A stretch of 64,000 nucleotides of DNA from Achromobacter sp. HZ34 (GCF_002209485.1 NZ_NJIX01000003.1:310001-374000), one strand, 5' to 3'; counted from the first letter of the stretch, positions 47,685 through 57,140 are shown. Made by a program: numbers and translations. The notes: generated by a model not told the origin, from the sequence alone.

Positions 47685-49302
47685 CCCCGACGCCGGGCGC
47701 GACGATGCGGGCACGGACGCCATTCCCGAAGCGGTCGCCCGGCCGCCCTCGCGCTGGGGCGTGCAGCTCGTCTGGCTGGTGCCGCTGATTGCCATCGTGA
47801 TCGGGGGCTGGCTCGCGGCCCGGGCGATCCTGGAAAAAGGTCCCACCATCACCATCAGCTTCGCCACCGGCGAGGGATTGGAAGCAGGCAAGACGAAGAT
47901 CAAGTTCAAGAGCGTAGACATCGGCGTGATCAATAGCGTGGACCTGGCACCGGACAACAAAAAAGTCATCGCCACCGCCGAGCTCGCCAAGAGCGCCGCC
48001 AACCTGCTGGTGGAGGACACGCGCTTCTGGGTGGTGAGTCCCCGTATCTCCGGCGGGTCCGTGTCCGGCCTCGGCACCCTGCTGTCCGGCTCCTACATAG
48101 GCATGGACAACGGCTCGCAAACCCGCAAGCGACGCGACTTCACCGGGCTGGAGGAGCCCCCGGTGTTCACCAGCGACGTGCCCGGCCGCGAATACGTGCT
48201 CAAGAGCGAGACATTGGGGTCGCTCGATGTCGGCGCGCCGGTGTACTTCCGGCGGCTGAAGGTGGGCCAGGTGATTTCCTACGCGCTCGATGCCGAGGGT
48301 GAAGGCATCGTCCTCCACGTCTTCGTCAACGCCCCCTACGACCGCTACGTAAAGCCGGGTACGCGCTTCTGGCATGCCAGCGGCGTCGACGTCTCGCTCG
48401 ACTCCAGCGGCATCAGGGTGGAGACCCAATCCCTCGTTTCCGTCATCGGCGGCGGCCTGGCTTTCCAGAACCCACCGGAGGCCGTGGGAGCGAATGCGGC
48501 GGACGCCAACAGCGAATTCACGCTGTTCATGAACCGCACCGATGCCATGAAGCGCCAGGACCGCATCGCCGACACCTACATCTTCAATTTCCGCGAGTCG
48601 GTGCGCGGCCTGGCGGTGGGCGCGCCCGTCGATTTCCGCGGCATCGTCATTGGCGAGGTGACCGGCATCTATACGCGCTTCGACGCCAGCGCCAGGGACT
48701 TCAGCATTCCCGTGGAAGTGCGCATCTACCCGGAACGCTTCACGTCGCGCTATGTGTCGGGGTCGCAAGGCGGCAGACTGGCGCGAGATCCGCGACAAAT
48801 GGCGCAATGGCTGGTCGAGAACGGCCTGCGGGGCCAACTCAGGACTGGCAACCTGCTGACGGGGCAGCTATACGTCGCGATGGATTTCTTCCCGAAGGCG
48901 CCCAAGGCCTCGGTGACCTTCGGCGAGGGCACGCCAGAATTGCCGACCACCCCGGGCAACCTGCAATCCCTGCAGGATTCGATCACCGGCCTGGTCGACA
49001 AATTCAACAAGCTGCCCCTGGATGACATAGGCAAGGACCTGCGCCAGGGATTGAAAGACGCCAGCGCACTGATGAAGACGCTCAACACCAGCGTGGCGCC
49101 CGACGCCCGCGCGGCTTTGCTTGCCGCGCGCACCGCGCTGGAATCAGCCAACCGATCCATGCAACCGGTGCCTGCGCTCCTGCAAGGTACCGCCGAAACC
49201 ATGCGAGATCTGGCCAGGATGGCGGCGTCGATCCGCGCACTGGCCGATTACCTGGAGCGCCATCCCGAGGCGCTTCTACGTGGAAAACCGGAGATCAGAT
49301 AA
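47677..49302 (+). CDS. pqiB: Intermembrane transport protein PqiB (MCE domains)
   Basis: This 541-residue protein has one N-terminal membrane helix (WLVPLIAIVIGGWLAARAIL) and three MCE domains starting near GPTITISFATGEGLEAGKTK, PGREYVLKSETLGSLDVGAP and ESVRGLAVGAPVDFRGIVIG. A long C-terminal helix near residues 425-535 follows. PqiB hexamers form a periplasmic tube linking the membranes for lipid transfer. It is coupled to pqiA and pqiC by short overlaps, forming a complete system. Confidence 0.94.
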   Translation: MPDPDAGRDDAGTDAIPEAVARPPSRWGVQLVWLVPLIAIVIGGWLAARAILEKGPTITISFATGEGLEAGKTKIKFKSVDIGVINSVDLAPDNKKVIATAELAKSAANLLVEDTRFWVVSPRISGGSVSGLGTLLSGSYIGMDNGSQTRKRRDFTGLEEPPVFTSDVPGREYVLKSETLGSLDVGAPVYFRRLKVGQVISYALDAEGEGIVLHVFVNAPYDRYVKPGTRFWHASGVDVSLDSSGIRVETQSLVSVIGGGLAFQNPPEAVGANAADANSEFTLFMNRTDAMKRQDRIADTYIFNFRESVRGLAVGAPVDFRGIVIGEVTGIYTRFDASARDFSIPVEVRIYPERFTSRYVSGSQGGRLARDPRQMAQWLVENGLRGQLRTGNLLTGQLYVAMDFFPKAPKASVTFGEGTPELPTTPGNLQSLQDSITGLVDKFNKLPLDDIGKDLRQGLKDASALMKTLNTSVAPDARAALLAARTALESANRSMQPVPALLQGTAETMRDLARMAASIRALADYLERHPEALLRGKPEIR

Positions 49303-49898
49303 TGGCACGACACTCTTCATCAATGAACCTTGCGGCGGCAACGCTGCCGCTAGCCCTGGCTGCCTGCGCGACCTCGCCACCCGCGAAGTTCTACACCTTG
49401 AACGCGCAGACGCCACAAGAAAACGTGCATCTGGCTACTCCTGTCAGCATCGCGATCGACAAAGTCTCGGTACCGGAAATGGTGGACCGCCCGCAGTTCG
49501 TGCTGCGCACCAGCGCCGCACAGGTCAGGATCGATGAGTACACCCGCTGGGCCGAACCGCTGAAAGAGCAGATCGCGCATGTGCTGGCCGCCGACCTGGC
49601 GCAGTCCTTGCCCGGGGCGCTGGTATCCACCACCGAGCAATGGGACCAGCAAGACCAGTCATATCGGGTATCGATCGAGGTACAGCGCTTCGAGTCCGTG
49701 CCCGGCGATGCGGCAACGATCGCGGCGCTCTGGACAGTGCGCTCCGCCAAGACGGGCAAGGCAGACAGCGGCCGCACGTTCGCGCAAGAGCCGCTGAGTT
49801 CGCAGAGCTATGACGAACTGGTCGATGCCCACAGCCGAGCCTTGGCGGACGTCAGCGCGGACATCGCGCGGGCGATCCATGCGACATTGCCGCCCTGA
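49302..49898 (+). CDS. pqiC: PqiC family outer-membrane lipoprotein
   Basis: This 198-residue lipoprotein has a signal ending in LAAC with Cys22 as the lipidated residue. The PqiC/ABC-auxiliary (DUF330) pattern follows: FYTLNAQ, VSIAIDKVSVPEMVDRPQFV, YTRWAEPLKEQIAHVLAADL. It should dock PqiB to the outer membrane. Its ATG shares one base with the pqiB stop. Confidence 0.9.
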   Translation: MARHSSSMNLAAATLPLALAACATSPPAKFYTLNAQTPQENVHLATPVSIAIDKVSVPEMVDRPQFVLRTSAAQVRIDEYTRWAEPLKEQIAHVLAADLAQSLPGALVSTTEQWDQQDQSYRVSIEVQRFESVPGDAATIAALWTVRSAKTGKADSGRTFAQEPLSSQSYDELVDAHSRALADVSADIARAIHATLPP

Positions 49899-49919
49899 GC
49901 GGCGATGGATCAGCGTCGC

Positions 49920-49941
49920 GCCGGTACGTCAGCGTACCGGC
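49920..49941. terminator. Convergent stem-loop after pqiC and the AspT genes
   Basis: GCCGGTACG and CGTACCGGC form a perfect 9-bp stem with a four-base loop, 22 bases after pqiC and 17 bases before the stop of the convergent AspT-type gene. Its placement suggests a shared bidirectional terminator; no U-tract is evident. Confidence 0.55.
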
Positions 49942-49957
49942 AATGCCCGCTGGCGCA

Positions 49958-51655
49958 TCACCCATAGGCCAGCACCACCACCACGGCGCCGCAGGTCGTC
50001 AGCAGGATATTGGAAGTGGCGTATGGCACCGTATAACCAAGGACCGGGATACGGCTGTCGGCCTTCTCCTGCACCGCGGCCAACGCGGCGGTAAACGTCT
50101 GCGCGCCGGCCAACCCGCCAAGCAGCAGCAGCGGGTTCATCCTCATGATATAGCGCCCGACCAACAGAGCCATGAGCAGCGGTACCCAGGTAACGACGAC
50201 ACCAGCCAGGACGATGAAAATCCCGAGCTCCTTGAGCGCGCGAACGAAGTCCGGTCCAGCCTGCAAACCCGCCCCCGCAACGAAGGCAGCCAGCCCGAAG
50301 TTGATCAGGAAATCCAGCACGGGCTGCGGAATCTCGCCCAGGGCGGGCCGGCGCGTGCGCAGCCAGCCGAATAACAAGCCGGCGAGCAGCACGCCGACGC
50401 TGGATCCTAACGTCAGCCTGAGCACGCCCAGATCCACGAAAGGCAAGCCGACCAGCAGACCCGCCAGGACGCCGAAGCCCAGCACGGAAAGTTTGGTCGA
50501 AGAGGGCGGGGGCAATGAGTGGCCGATCTCCGCCGCCACCCGCTGGACCGCCTGTGTGGGGCCGACCAATTCGACGACATCGCCACGGCTGATCCGGGTC
50601 GCCAGGCCGAACGGAATATCATGCCCGCCGCGCGTCAACGACCGCATGCCCACGCTGCGCAGATTGAGCGCTCCCCCGTTCAGCAGTTCGCCCAGGGTGG
50701 GACCGATGACCGCGCTCTGCGTGGCAAGGATCTTCTCTATCGACACCGGAAAATCGAGCAGCTCGGGCGCGTTCAATTCGCTGCCGAAACGCGGACCAAC
50801 GTTCACCAGCGCCTGGGTACGTCCTTGTACCACCACGACGTCTCCTGGCAACAAGACCGCGTCCGCGGTCGGTTCGATATCGTGATCGCCCCGGTGGATA
50901 CGTTCGACGAAATAGCGATACCCTTCATACTTCCGCTCAGCTTCGCCAACACGCAGACCCGCCATCTCTTGCTCGGGCGATATCCTGTACGCACGCGCCG
51001 CGAACTGCCGGTAGCCGGACAGCCTGCCGTCGGCGTTGTCCTGCATACCGTACTGTTCCTGCAGCAGCGCCGCTTCCTTACGCAGGTCGACACGCAGGAT
51101 CATGGGCGCGAGAACGCTCAGGAAAAAAATCGAGCCAACCGCCCCGAATACGTATGTCAGTGCATCGGCTACTGCAATGTGGTTGATCATCATGCGCTGG
51201 GCTTCTGGCGGCACAGGCAGGTTCATGATGGCGTCGGTCGCCGTACCCATGGCCGACGATTGCGTCAGCGCGCCGCCGAACAGGCCCGCGGTCAGACCCG
51301 GGTCCAGGCCGAGCAGCCTTCCCATGGTTACCGCAAGCGCCACGGCGAAGACAACGATCACCAGTGAAAGCACCATGGGCTTCAACCCGTCCCGCTTCAG
51401 CGCCTGGAAGAATTGCGGTCCCGCGGAATAACCGTTTGCAAAAAGGAAAAGGTAGAACAGGCTCCAGCGCAATTGCCGGTCGATGGCAACGCCGGCCTGA
51501 CCGATGGCCAGACCAACGATCAAGGCGCCAGTAACGGTTCCCAGTGAAAAATTGCCGATCTTGATGCTGCCCAGCACATACCCGATAGGGACCGCCAGGA
51601 ACAGCGCCATTTCCGGCGAGCGGCGCAGCAGCGCCACGATCCAGTCGAACGACAT
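49958..51655 (-). CDS. AspT/YidE-type antiporter (second in operon)
   Basis: This 565-residue inner-membrane protein has two AspT/YidE/YbjL membrane halves (residues about 1-180 and 385-565). They are separated by two cytosolic TrkA-C-like domains, one with VLLPGDVVVVQGRTQAL. Conserved loops are GLFGGALTQSSAMGTATDA and GGLAGAQTFTAALA. AspT family members exchange an amino acid for its decarboxylation product. The start is set at 51655 since AGGAG abuts an earlier ATG. It lies downstream of the decarboxylase and of a paralogous AspT gene, so an amino acid/amine exchange role is likely. Confidence 0.88.
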   Translation of the reverse strand: MSFDWIVALLRRSPEMALFLAVPIGYVLGSIKIGNFSLGTVTGALIVGLAIGQAGVAIDRQLRWSLFYLFLFANGYSAGPQFFQALKRDGLKPMVLSLVIVVFAVALAVTMGRLLGLDPGLTAGLFGGALTQSSAMGTATDAIMNLPVPPEAQRMMINHIAVADALTYVFGAVGSIFFLSVLAPMILRVDLRKEAALLQEQYGMQDNADGRLSGYRQFAARAYRISPEQEMAGLRVGEAERKYEGYRYFVERIHRGDHDIEPTADAVLLPGDVVVVQGRTQALVNVGPRFGSELNAPELLDFPVSIEKILATQSAVIGPTLGELLNGGALNLRSVGMRSLTRGGHDIPFGLATRISRGDVVELVGPTQAVQRVAAEIGHSLPPPSSTKLSVLGFGVLAGLLVGLPFVDLGVLRLTLGSSVGVLLAGLLFGWLRTRRPALGEIPQPVLDFLINFGLAAFVAGAGLQAGPDFVRALKELGIFIVLAGVVVTWVPLLMALLVGRYIMRMNPLLLLGGLAGAQTFTAALAAVQEKADSRIPVLGYTVPYATSNILLTTCGAVVVVLAYG

Positions 51656-51713
51656 GTTCATCTCCTGTTGCGTTCCGCCTTGCGCGCCCCGCCCCTTCAG
51701 ATCCCTGCCCCGT

Positions 51714-53414
51714 CTAATGCGCCAGGACCATCGCGAAGTAGCCGAAAATGGTTAGCAGTACCCCGGAGATCGCATACGCCACGGGGAACCCCATCCACGG
51801 CACCGAACTATCGATTTCCTTGGCCGCCTCGCGGCAGGGACCGGAATGGCTGCGCGCACCCGCCGTAACGCCCATCAATACGGCAGGATTGGTCTTGAGC
51901 AGGTGGTAGCCGATCGCCCAGACGATGAAAGGCGGTATGGTGCAAGCGACAAAGCCGACCAGGAATATTTTCAGCGCAATCGCTCCCGTCAACTGCTCCA
52001 GCAGGGTAGCGCCGGCGTTCAAGCCCACGATCGCGACGAACACCACCAGCCCAAGATCCTCGAGCACGTTGCGCGCGGCATTCGGCGTACTGCCGAAAAA
52101 CCGCAAGCGCGACGAGATGGACGCTACGATGATGCCGGACACGAGCAGGCCGCCCGCATTGCCCAGCCCGACCTTGCTGCCGAGGGCGGGGAACTCGATC
52201 TTGCCGATCAGGAATCCCAGGATCATGCCGACGGACAGTGTCAACAGATCGGTCGCGGTGCTGGGGCGCGCGATGATGCCGAACAGCTCACCTGCACGCT
52301 TCACGGCGGGCTTGAGACCCGTGACGAACAGCACGTCACGCTTCTTCAGCGTCGTCTCCAGGCCGATCGGCATGGGCACGCCCGACCGCTCGATCTTGGT
52401 CAACTGCACCTGTCCTGCGATTTCAGAATTACGAAAGGACTTGAGCGGCTTGCCGACCACATCCTTGGATGTCACCAGGATCTCCACCTGGTCAAGCGGC
52501 ACATTCAGGGCCTTGGGGTCGGCAACTTCGTGCCCGAGCAATCCCATTTTTTCAGTCAAGGATTCCAAGCGTCCGCCCAAGGCGACCACGTCGCCCCGCA
52601 GCATGACGACATCGGGATCCGCGCCGAGCGACTCGTCGTTGCGCCGCACGTTGATGACCCGATACTCCGGGTTTTCCTCGCGGAACTGCCTGATGCTCTT
52701 GCCCACATTGGCCGGGTTCTCCAGCCGATAGGCGCGCAGCCCCCCCGCGCGGTAGCCAGACAGGCCGGCGTCATCCACATTGGTCACGCCCACTTCATCT
52801 TCGTACCTCTTCGCGGCCGCCCTGGCGTCCACGCCCCACCAGCGGGGCAGGTACTTGACGATCAGGATGATGCCGACTGTTCCCCATATGTAGGTAATGC
52901 CGTAGGACAGCGCAATCATGCCCGTCGCGCCTTCTCGCGTCAGGCCTGGCGGCAGTGCCACGACGCCATCAGTGATGGCCTGCTCCGCCGACCCGATGGC
53001 CGCAGACATGGTCTGGCTGCCCGCAAGTATGCCCCCCGCGGTACCCACCGGCAGGCCGGTCCAGATGACACCCAGGACCACCAGCACCAGGCCCAGCACG
53101 GGCGCGAGTACCGCCAGCAGCGTGAAGCCCCAGCTGTCGCGGCTCAGGCTGTTGATGAAGGACGGCCCCACGCGCAAACCGACGCCGTACATGAACAGAT
53201 AATAGAAAAGCAGCCGAACGAAATTATCCAGCTGCAGCTTGATGCCATAGGTCGACGCCCAGATCGACAGCACCGCGCCCACGATCACGGCGCCGGCCAC
53301 CATCCCCAGGCCGTAGCCCTTGATGGTCAGGCGCCCCAGCCAGACGGCCAGGCCCACGGTGAAGAACAACAGGATATAGGGACTCGACTTCAGAAATCCG
53401 AAAAACCATTCCAT
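51714..53414 (-). CDS. AspT/YidE-type antiporter (first in operon)
   Basis: This 566-residue paralogue of the next gene shares the same plan: five or so helices, two regulatory TrkA-C-like domains (VVMLRGDVVALGGRLESL, KKRDVLFVTGLKPAV), then a second membrane half. The key loops differ, GGILAGSQTMSAAIGSAEQA and GVTAGARSHSGPCREAAKEI, implying a different substrate or a heteromeric pair. GAGGAGAGAGCC precedes the ATG. It follows the decarboxylase by 75 bases with no terminator and is separated from the second AspT gene by about 58 bases. Confidence 0.88.
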   Translation of the reverse strand: MEWFFGFLKSSPYILLFFTVGLAVWLGRLTIKGYGLGMVAGAVIVGAVLSIWASTYGIKLQLDNFVRLLFYYLFMYGVGLRVGPSFINSLSRDSWGFTLLAVLAPVLGLVLVVLGVIWTGLPVGTAGGILAGSQTMSAAIGSAEQAITDGVVALPPGLTREGATGMIALSYGITYIWGTVGIILIVKYLPRWWGVDARAAAKRYEDEVGVTNVDDAGLSGYRAGGLRAYRLENPANVGKSIRQFREENPEYRVINVRRNDESLGADPDVVMLRGDVVALGGRLESLTEKMGLLGHEVADPKALNVPLDQVEILVTSKDVVGKPLKSFRNSEIAGQVQLTKIERSGVPMPIGLETTLKKRDVLFVTGLKPAVKRAGELFGIIARPSTATDLLTLSVGMILGFLIGKIEFPALGSKVGLGNAGGLLVSGIIVASISSRLRFFGSTPNAARNVLEDLGLVVFVAIVGLNAGATLLEQLTGAIALKIFLVGFVACTIPPFIVWAIGYHLLKTNPAVLMGVTAGARSHSGPCREAAKEIDSSVPWMGFPVAYAISGVLLTIFGYFAMVLAH

Positions 53415-53489
53415 GGCTCTCTCCTCGATTCCTGGATGGGAAGCGATGCACCGGCCCGTCGTCGTGACAAGCCCGGTGCGACGTGCGCG

Positions 53490-56246
53490 TCAAGCCGCGG
53501 GGCTGCGACCTTTGATGGCGGACGGCTTGATCAGCTTTAGTCCGCGCGCCCCGTTGTAGCCGTGGATCTCCTTCACATCGAGCTTGCGCATGAATTCGAT
53601 GGTGTGGGCATCGATGATCTGCCCGGGCACCATGATGGGAAAGCCGGGTGGATAGGGAATGACGAAGTTGGCCGAGACCAGGTCCGGTCCGTTCGCCAGC
53701 CTGTCGTCCACGGCCTGGCTCCTGAGCGGCAGGTATTCGCACTCATCCTCGTTATACGCGGCGAAGAAGGCCGAGCGCATATCGCCTTCCAGCGTCACGC
53801 TGCCAGGATCCTCGCGATAGCCGTCATGGAAGCGGCTGAAGTTGGGCAGATTCGGCACATCCTCCATCAGGTTCTTGACCTGGCTGTCGAAGGCGGCGCG
53901 CCCCGCGTCGCCATCCTTGCCGATGCGCGCTTCGATCTCCTCGGAAATCTCCAGCAGGACCTTGATCAAGAGGGCGACGTCGCTACGGGTATTGTTGATA
54001 TTGCTCTGCAGCAGCACGCTGTTGCGCGAAGTCTTGTTCAACTGGATGTTGTAGCGGGAAGCCAGCAGATTCTTGAAGGCAGTGCCGTCGTAGCCGGCGG
54101 TACCGCACACCAGCGTCAGCCGCGTGGGATCCAGGCAGAACTCATCTTCCATCAAGGCCTTGGCCGCGATCATCCAGTTGCCGCCAGGCCGCAGGTAGTC
54201 GACGAATCCGGAAGGACGGAATTCTTCCGGAACCATCTTGTCGGCGCCGAGCACGCTGAAGTACTTCGAGATCAAGGGATGACTGGCGATGGCCTTGCGG
54301 ATCGCCAAGGCGATCTCGATCGCGCGCATGACCAGCTCATAGCCTTCCAGTTCCATCTGCCGGCGCGCGATGTCCAGGGAGCCGATGATCTGGGCATTGG
54401 GCGAAGTCGACGCATGAATGAATACCGCCTCGCGGAACGCCGAGGCATGATGCTGGTAGTCCTCGTCGCGCACAGCCACGATCGATCCCTGCCGCAAGCT
54501 GGACATCGACTTGTGCACGGAATCCGTTTCATAGACGCGGATGCGCATCCGGGTGGGGTCGGGCACCAGGCGTCTGTCGAGCAGGCGCTCGTCTTTCGGG
54601 TCCAGGTCTGCGCCCACCTCCTGCACCTGTGCGTCCCAGGCCTCCTGGGCAGCCGGATCGGCGCGCCACTGCTGCAGCGCCGCCGCTGCACCCATGGCCG
54701 TGCGAGGCCGCAGGAACGGTGACCATCGCGCGAAACCGAACCAGGCTTCATCCCAGAGGAAAATCAGGTCGGGCTTGATGGCCAGGCATTCTTCCATAAC
54801 GCGGCGCGTGTTGTAGATGTGGCCGTCGAAGGTGCAATTGGTCAGCGTTACCATTACCACGCGATCCAGCCGCCCTTCCGTCTTCAGGTTCAGCAACGCC
54901 TGTTTGATGGTGCGCAGCGGCACCGCCCCATACATCGAGTACTCGGTCATCGGAAACGCCTCGACGTACAGCGGCTGCGCACCCGAGAGCACCATGCCGT
55001 AGTGGTGCGACTTGTGGCAGTTGCGGTCCACGATCACGATGTCGCCTGGCTTGGTAACCGCCTGATAGACCATTTTGTTGGACGTCGACGTGCCATTGGT
55101 CACAAAGAAAACCTGGTCTGCCCCGACTGCGCGTGCAAAATTCTCCTGAGCGACCTTGATGTTGCCGGTGGGCTCCAGCATGCTGTCCATGCCGCCGGTC
55201 GTCGCCGACGTTTCCGCGAGGAACAGATTCAGGCCGTAGAACTCGCCGAAATCGCGGATCCAGTTCGACTTGATGATGGACTTTCCCCGCGCAATGGGCA
55301 ACGCATGAAACGTGCCGATAGGCCGGGTGGCGTAGCGTTTCAGGTTGTCGAAGTAAGGTGTGGCGTAGCGATCGCGCACGCCTTCCAGAATGTTCAGATG
55401 CACCTCCATCGGCTCCTCCACCTCGTAGAAAACGCGGCGTATCATGGAAGCCCTGCGATCGCCCGCAAGCTCTTCCACCTTCCGGTCCGTCAACACATAG
55501 ATATCGAGTTCGGGCCGTAGATTCTTGATCGCCTGCGCCAGCTGGATGGCGACCTCGCGCGGGGTGGCGGTCGATGTATCCAGATGCTTGTGGATACGCA
55601 GGAATTCGCGCAACAGCGGGACATCATGCGCGGAGGGAATCGGAATGCCGTCGTAGATCACGACCGCTTCCAACTTGCCATTGAGCACGGCGGCGAGAAA
55701 GGCGTCCTCGAAACTCCCCACCATCACGGCCTCATAAACCATGAGGTCGTCCGGCCGCCGTAAGTGACGGATTTCCCTGGCCAAGGCCGCCAGGCGCGCG
55801 GTCGACGCCGGTGTGACGAACAGCGCTTCGAAATACGGCCGCCGTGTGCCGACTTCGCCCAGTCCGGGAGGCATGCGGTCAGGCACATCAGCATCCGCGT
55901 CGTCGCTTTCTTCCCAGACGCCCTCCTCGTACCGGTAACTGCCTGACAGCAAAGCATTGCTTATACGCAGGACCAGGCGCGCCGCGCCCCTGGCGTCACC
56001 GTCCGCGATGCGTTCGTCAAGCAGCCGCAACAACAGCGCGCCGGGGTAGGCGAAATACGCTTCCATGGGACGCACGCCCTCGAGCGCTTCCAGCATGGGT
56101 GCGCTGCCACGTTGCCTGCCACCACTGCGCGTTTCCGCGGCCCAGGCCTGCGCCTTGGCATTGAGGTCGCGCCAGCGGTCCATTCGCGCGGCGGAGTTCG
56201 AGAACAGGTGATCCAGATGCTGATCGCCGGCGGATTCAGTATTCAT
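53490..56246 (-). CDS. Large Orn/Lys/Arg-type amino acid decarboxylase
   Basis: This 918-residue PLP enzyme has group III (ornithine/lysine/arginine) decarboxylase signatures: TNGTSTSNKMVYQAV, DRNCHKSHHYG, the cofactor Asp in LIFLWDEAWFGFARW, and PLP-lysine Lys579 in TDSVHKSMSSLRQGS. In inducible lysine decarboxylase the lysine is near residue 367, so about 210 extra residues lie upstream. Decarboxylation consumes a proton and releases CO2 and an amine. The start is at 56246 behind AAGGGGAATGCC; the frame continues to 56396 across the operator. Substrate among Lys, Arg and Orn is not resolved. Confidence 0.9.
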   Translation of the reverse strand: MNTESAGDQHLDHLFSNSAARMDRWRDLNAKAQAWAAETRSGGRQRGSAPMLEALEGVRPMEAYFAYPGALLLRLLDERIADGDARGAARLVLRISNALLSGSYRYEEGVWEESDDADADVPDRMPPGLGEVGTRRPYFEALFVTPASTARLAALAREIRHLRRPDDLMVYEAVMVGSFEDAFLAAVLNGKLEAVVIYDGIPIPSAHDVPLLREFLRIHKHLDTSTATPREVAIQLAQAIKNLRPELDIYVLTDRKVEELAGDRRASMIRRVFYEVEEPMEVHLNILEGVRDRYATPYFDNLKRYATRPIGTFHALPIARGKSIIKSNWIRDFGEFYGLNLFLAETSATTGGMDSMLEPTGNIKVAQENFARAVGADQVFFVTNGTSTSNKMVYQAVTKPGDIVIVDRNCHKSHHYGMVLSGAQPLYVEAFPMTEYSMYGAVPLRTIKQALLNLKTEGRLDRVVMVTLTNCTFDGHIYNTRRVMEECLAIKPDLIFLWDEAWFGFARWSPFLRPRTAMGAAAALQQWRADPAAQEAWDAQVQEVGADLDPKDERLLDRRLVPDPTRMRIRVYETDSVHKSMSSLRQGSIVAVRDEDYQHHASAFREAVFIHASTSPNAQIIGSLDIARRQMELEGYELVMRAIEIALAIRKAIASHPLISKYFSVLGADKMVPEEFRPSGFVDYLRPGGNWMIAAKALMEDEFCLDPTRLTLVCGTAGYDGTAFKNLLASRYNIQLNKTSRNSVLLQSNINNTRSDVALLIKVLLEISEEIEARIGKDGDAGRAAFDSQVKNLMEDVPNLPNFSRFHDGYREDPGSVTLEGDMRSAFFAAYNEDECEYLPLRSQAVDDRLANGPDLVSANFVIPYPPGFPIMVPGQIIDAHTIEFMRKLDVKEIHGYNGARGLKLIKPSAIKGRSPAA

Positions 56247-56376
56247 GGCATTCCCCTTTCCCTCCCGCGGATACCAGGAGGCTACTGCGGCCCCACATGA
56301 GGCAACTCGCCTGCGCATACTGTGCTCGTAGCGCAGCGCGTCCAGAACACAATGAACGCGCGAATGGCACGGGATT

Positions 56377-56400
56377 GCCATTGGACCAAGGTCCAATGGC
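56377..56400. promoter_or_regulatory. TTGGACC palindrome in the decarboxylase/SYLF intergenic region
   Basis: This is the longest copy. The arms GCCATTGGACC (56377-56387) and GGTCCAATGGC (56390-56400) are exactly complementary over 11 bases around AA. It lies 142 bases from the decarboxylase start and 158 from the SYLF lipoprotein start, so it could serve both. The TCATAC element at 19 bases is not conserved here. CACTAT on the plus strand is a weak -10 candidate. The remaining bases of 56247-56546 hold no gene that I can support. Confidence 0.7.
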
Positions 56401-56546
56401 TACAGCGCCGGGGGTACCTCACTATGACGAGCACCGGAGCGATGACCGTAAAGCTACCTGGACGGAATCCGCGCGCAACCCGGGGCTTCAATGACCATCG
56501 CCACATGGCCGCATCGAACCGACCGTACTCACGAAGAGGCATCCCC

Positions 56547-57110
56547 ATGAACAAGATTCTTCGGCTTGTCATCGTCATTCCATTCTTCCTCGCCATGACG
56601 GCCTGTTCCAACAACCCCACCGTCAAGGGAGGCGGCGATCCCAAATTGGACGATGACGCACGCAGGGCGCTCACTCAGTTGTTCGCCGAGGAACCCTGGG
56701 CCAGGGACGTGCTGCGGCCCGACGCCAAGGCGGTCCTCGTCTTTCCCGATGTCGTCAAGGCGGGCCTGCTGGTCGGCGGACATACCGGCAACGGCGTGAT
56801 GTTCAACAAGGCAGGCAAGGTCATCGGCTATTACGGCGCCAGCGGACTATCCTTCGGCTTGCAAGCCGGCGCGCAATCCTACTCGGAGGTGCTGTTCCTG
56901 ATGACGGATACGGCGATCGCCGAATTGTCGAGCGGCGCCGGATTGTCGCTGGGGGTCGGACCGAGCGTGGTCGTGGTCGATAGCGGGATGGCCAAATCGA
57001 TGACTACCACCACATTGAAGGCAGACGTGTACGCCTTCATCTTCAGCCAGGAAGGCTTGATGGCCGGGCTGGGGGTGCAGGGACAAAGGATCAATAAATA
57101 CGACGAGTGA
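56547..57110 (+). CDS. SYLF (Ysc84-type) domain lipoprotein
   Basis: This 187-residue lipoprotein has lipobox MTAC (Cys20). The bacterial SYLF/YSC84 pattern follows: DAKAVLVFPDVVKAGLLVGGHTGNGV, YGASGLSFGLQAGAQSYSEVLFLMT and the closing TTTTLKADVYAFIFSQEGLMAG. SYLF domains bind lipids; bacterial members sit in the envelope and are often stress-induced. The start at 56547 is chosen for the lipobox; an upstream open frame crosses the palindromic operator. It is divergent from the decarboxylase operon. Confidence 0.88.
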   Translation: MNKILRLVIVIPFFLAMTACSNNPTVKGGGDPKLDDDARRALTQLFAEEPWARDVLRPDAKAVLVFPDVVKAGLLVGGHTGNGVMFNKAGKVIGYYGASGLSFGLQAGAQSYSEVLFLMTDTAIAELSSGAGLSLGVGPSVVVVDSGMAKSMTTTTLKADVYAFIFSQEGLMAGLGVQGQRINKYDE

Positions 57111-57140
57111 CCGTAGTTCGCCAGCCTTTCGCCATCATCC

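Noticed and set aside
56247-56396. 50-residue N-terminal extension of the decarboxylase
   Set aside because: It would run through the TTGGACC palindrome; the ATG at 56246 has a good ribosome binding site.
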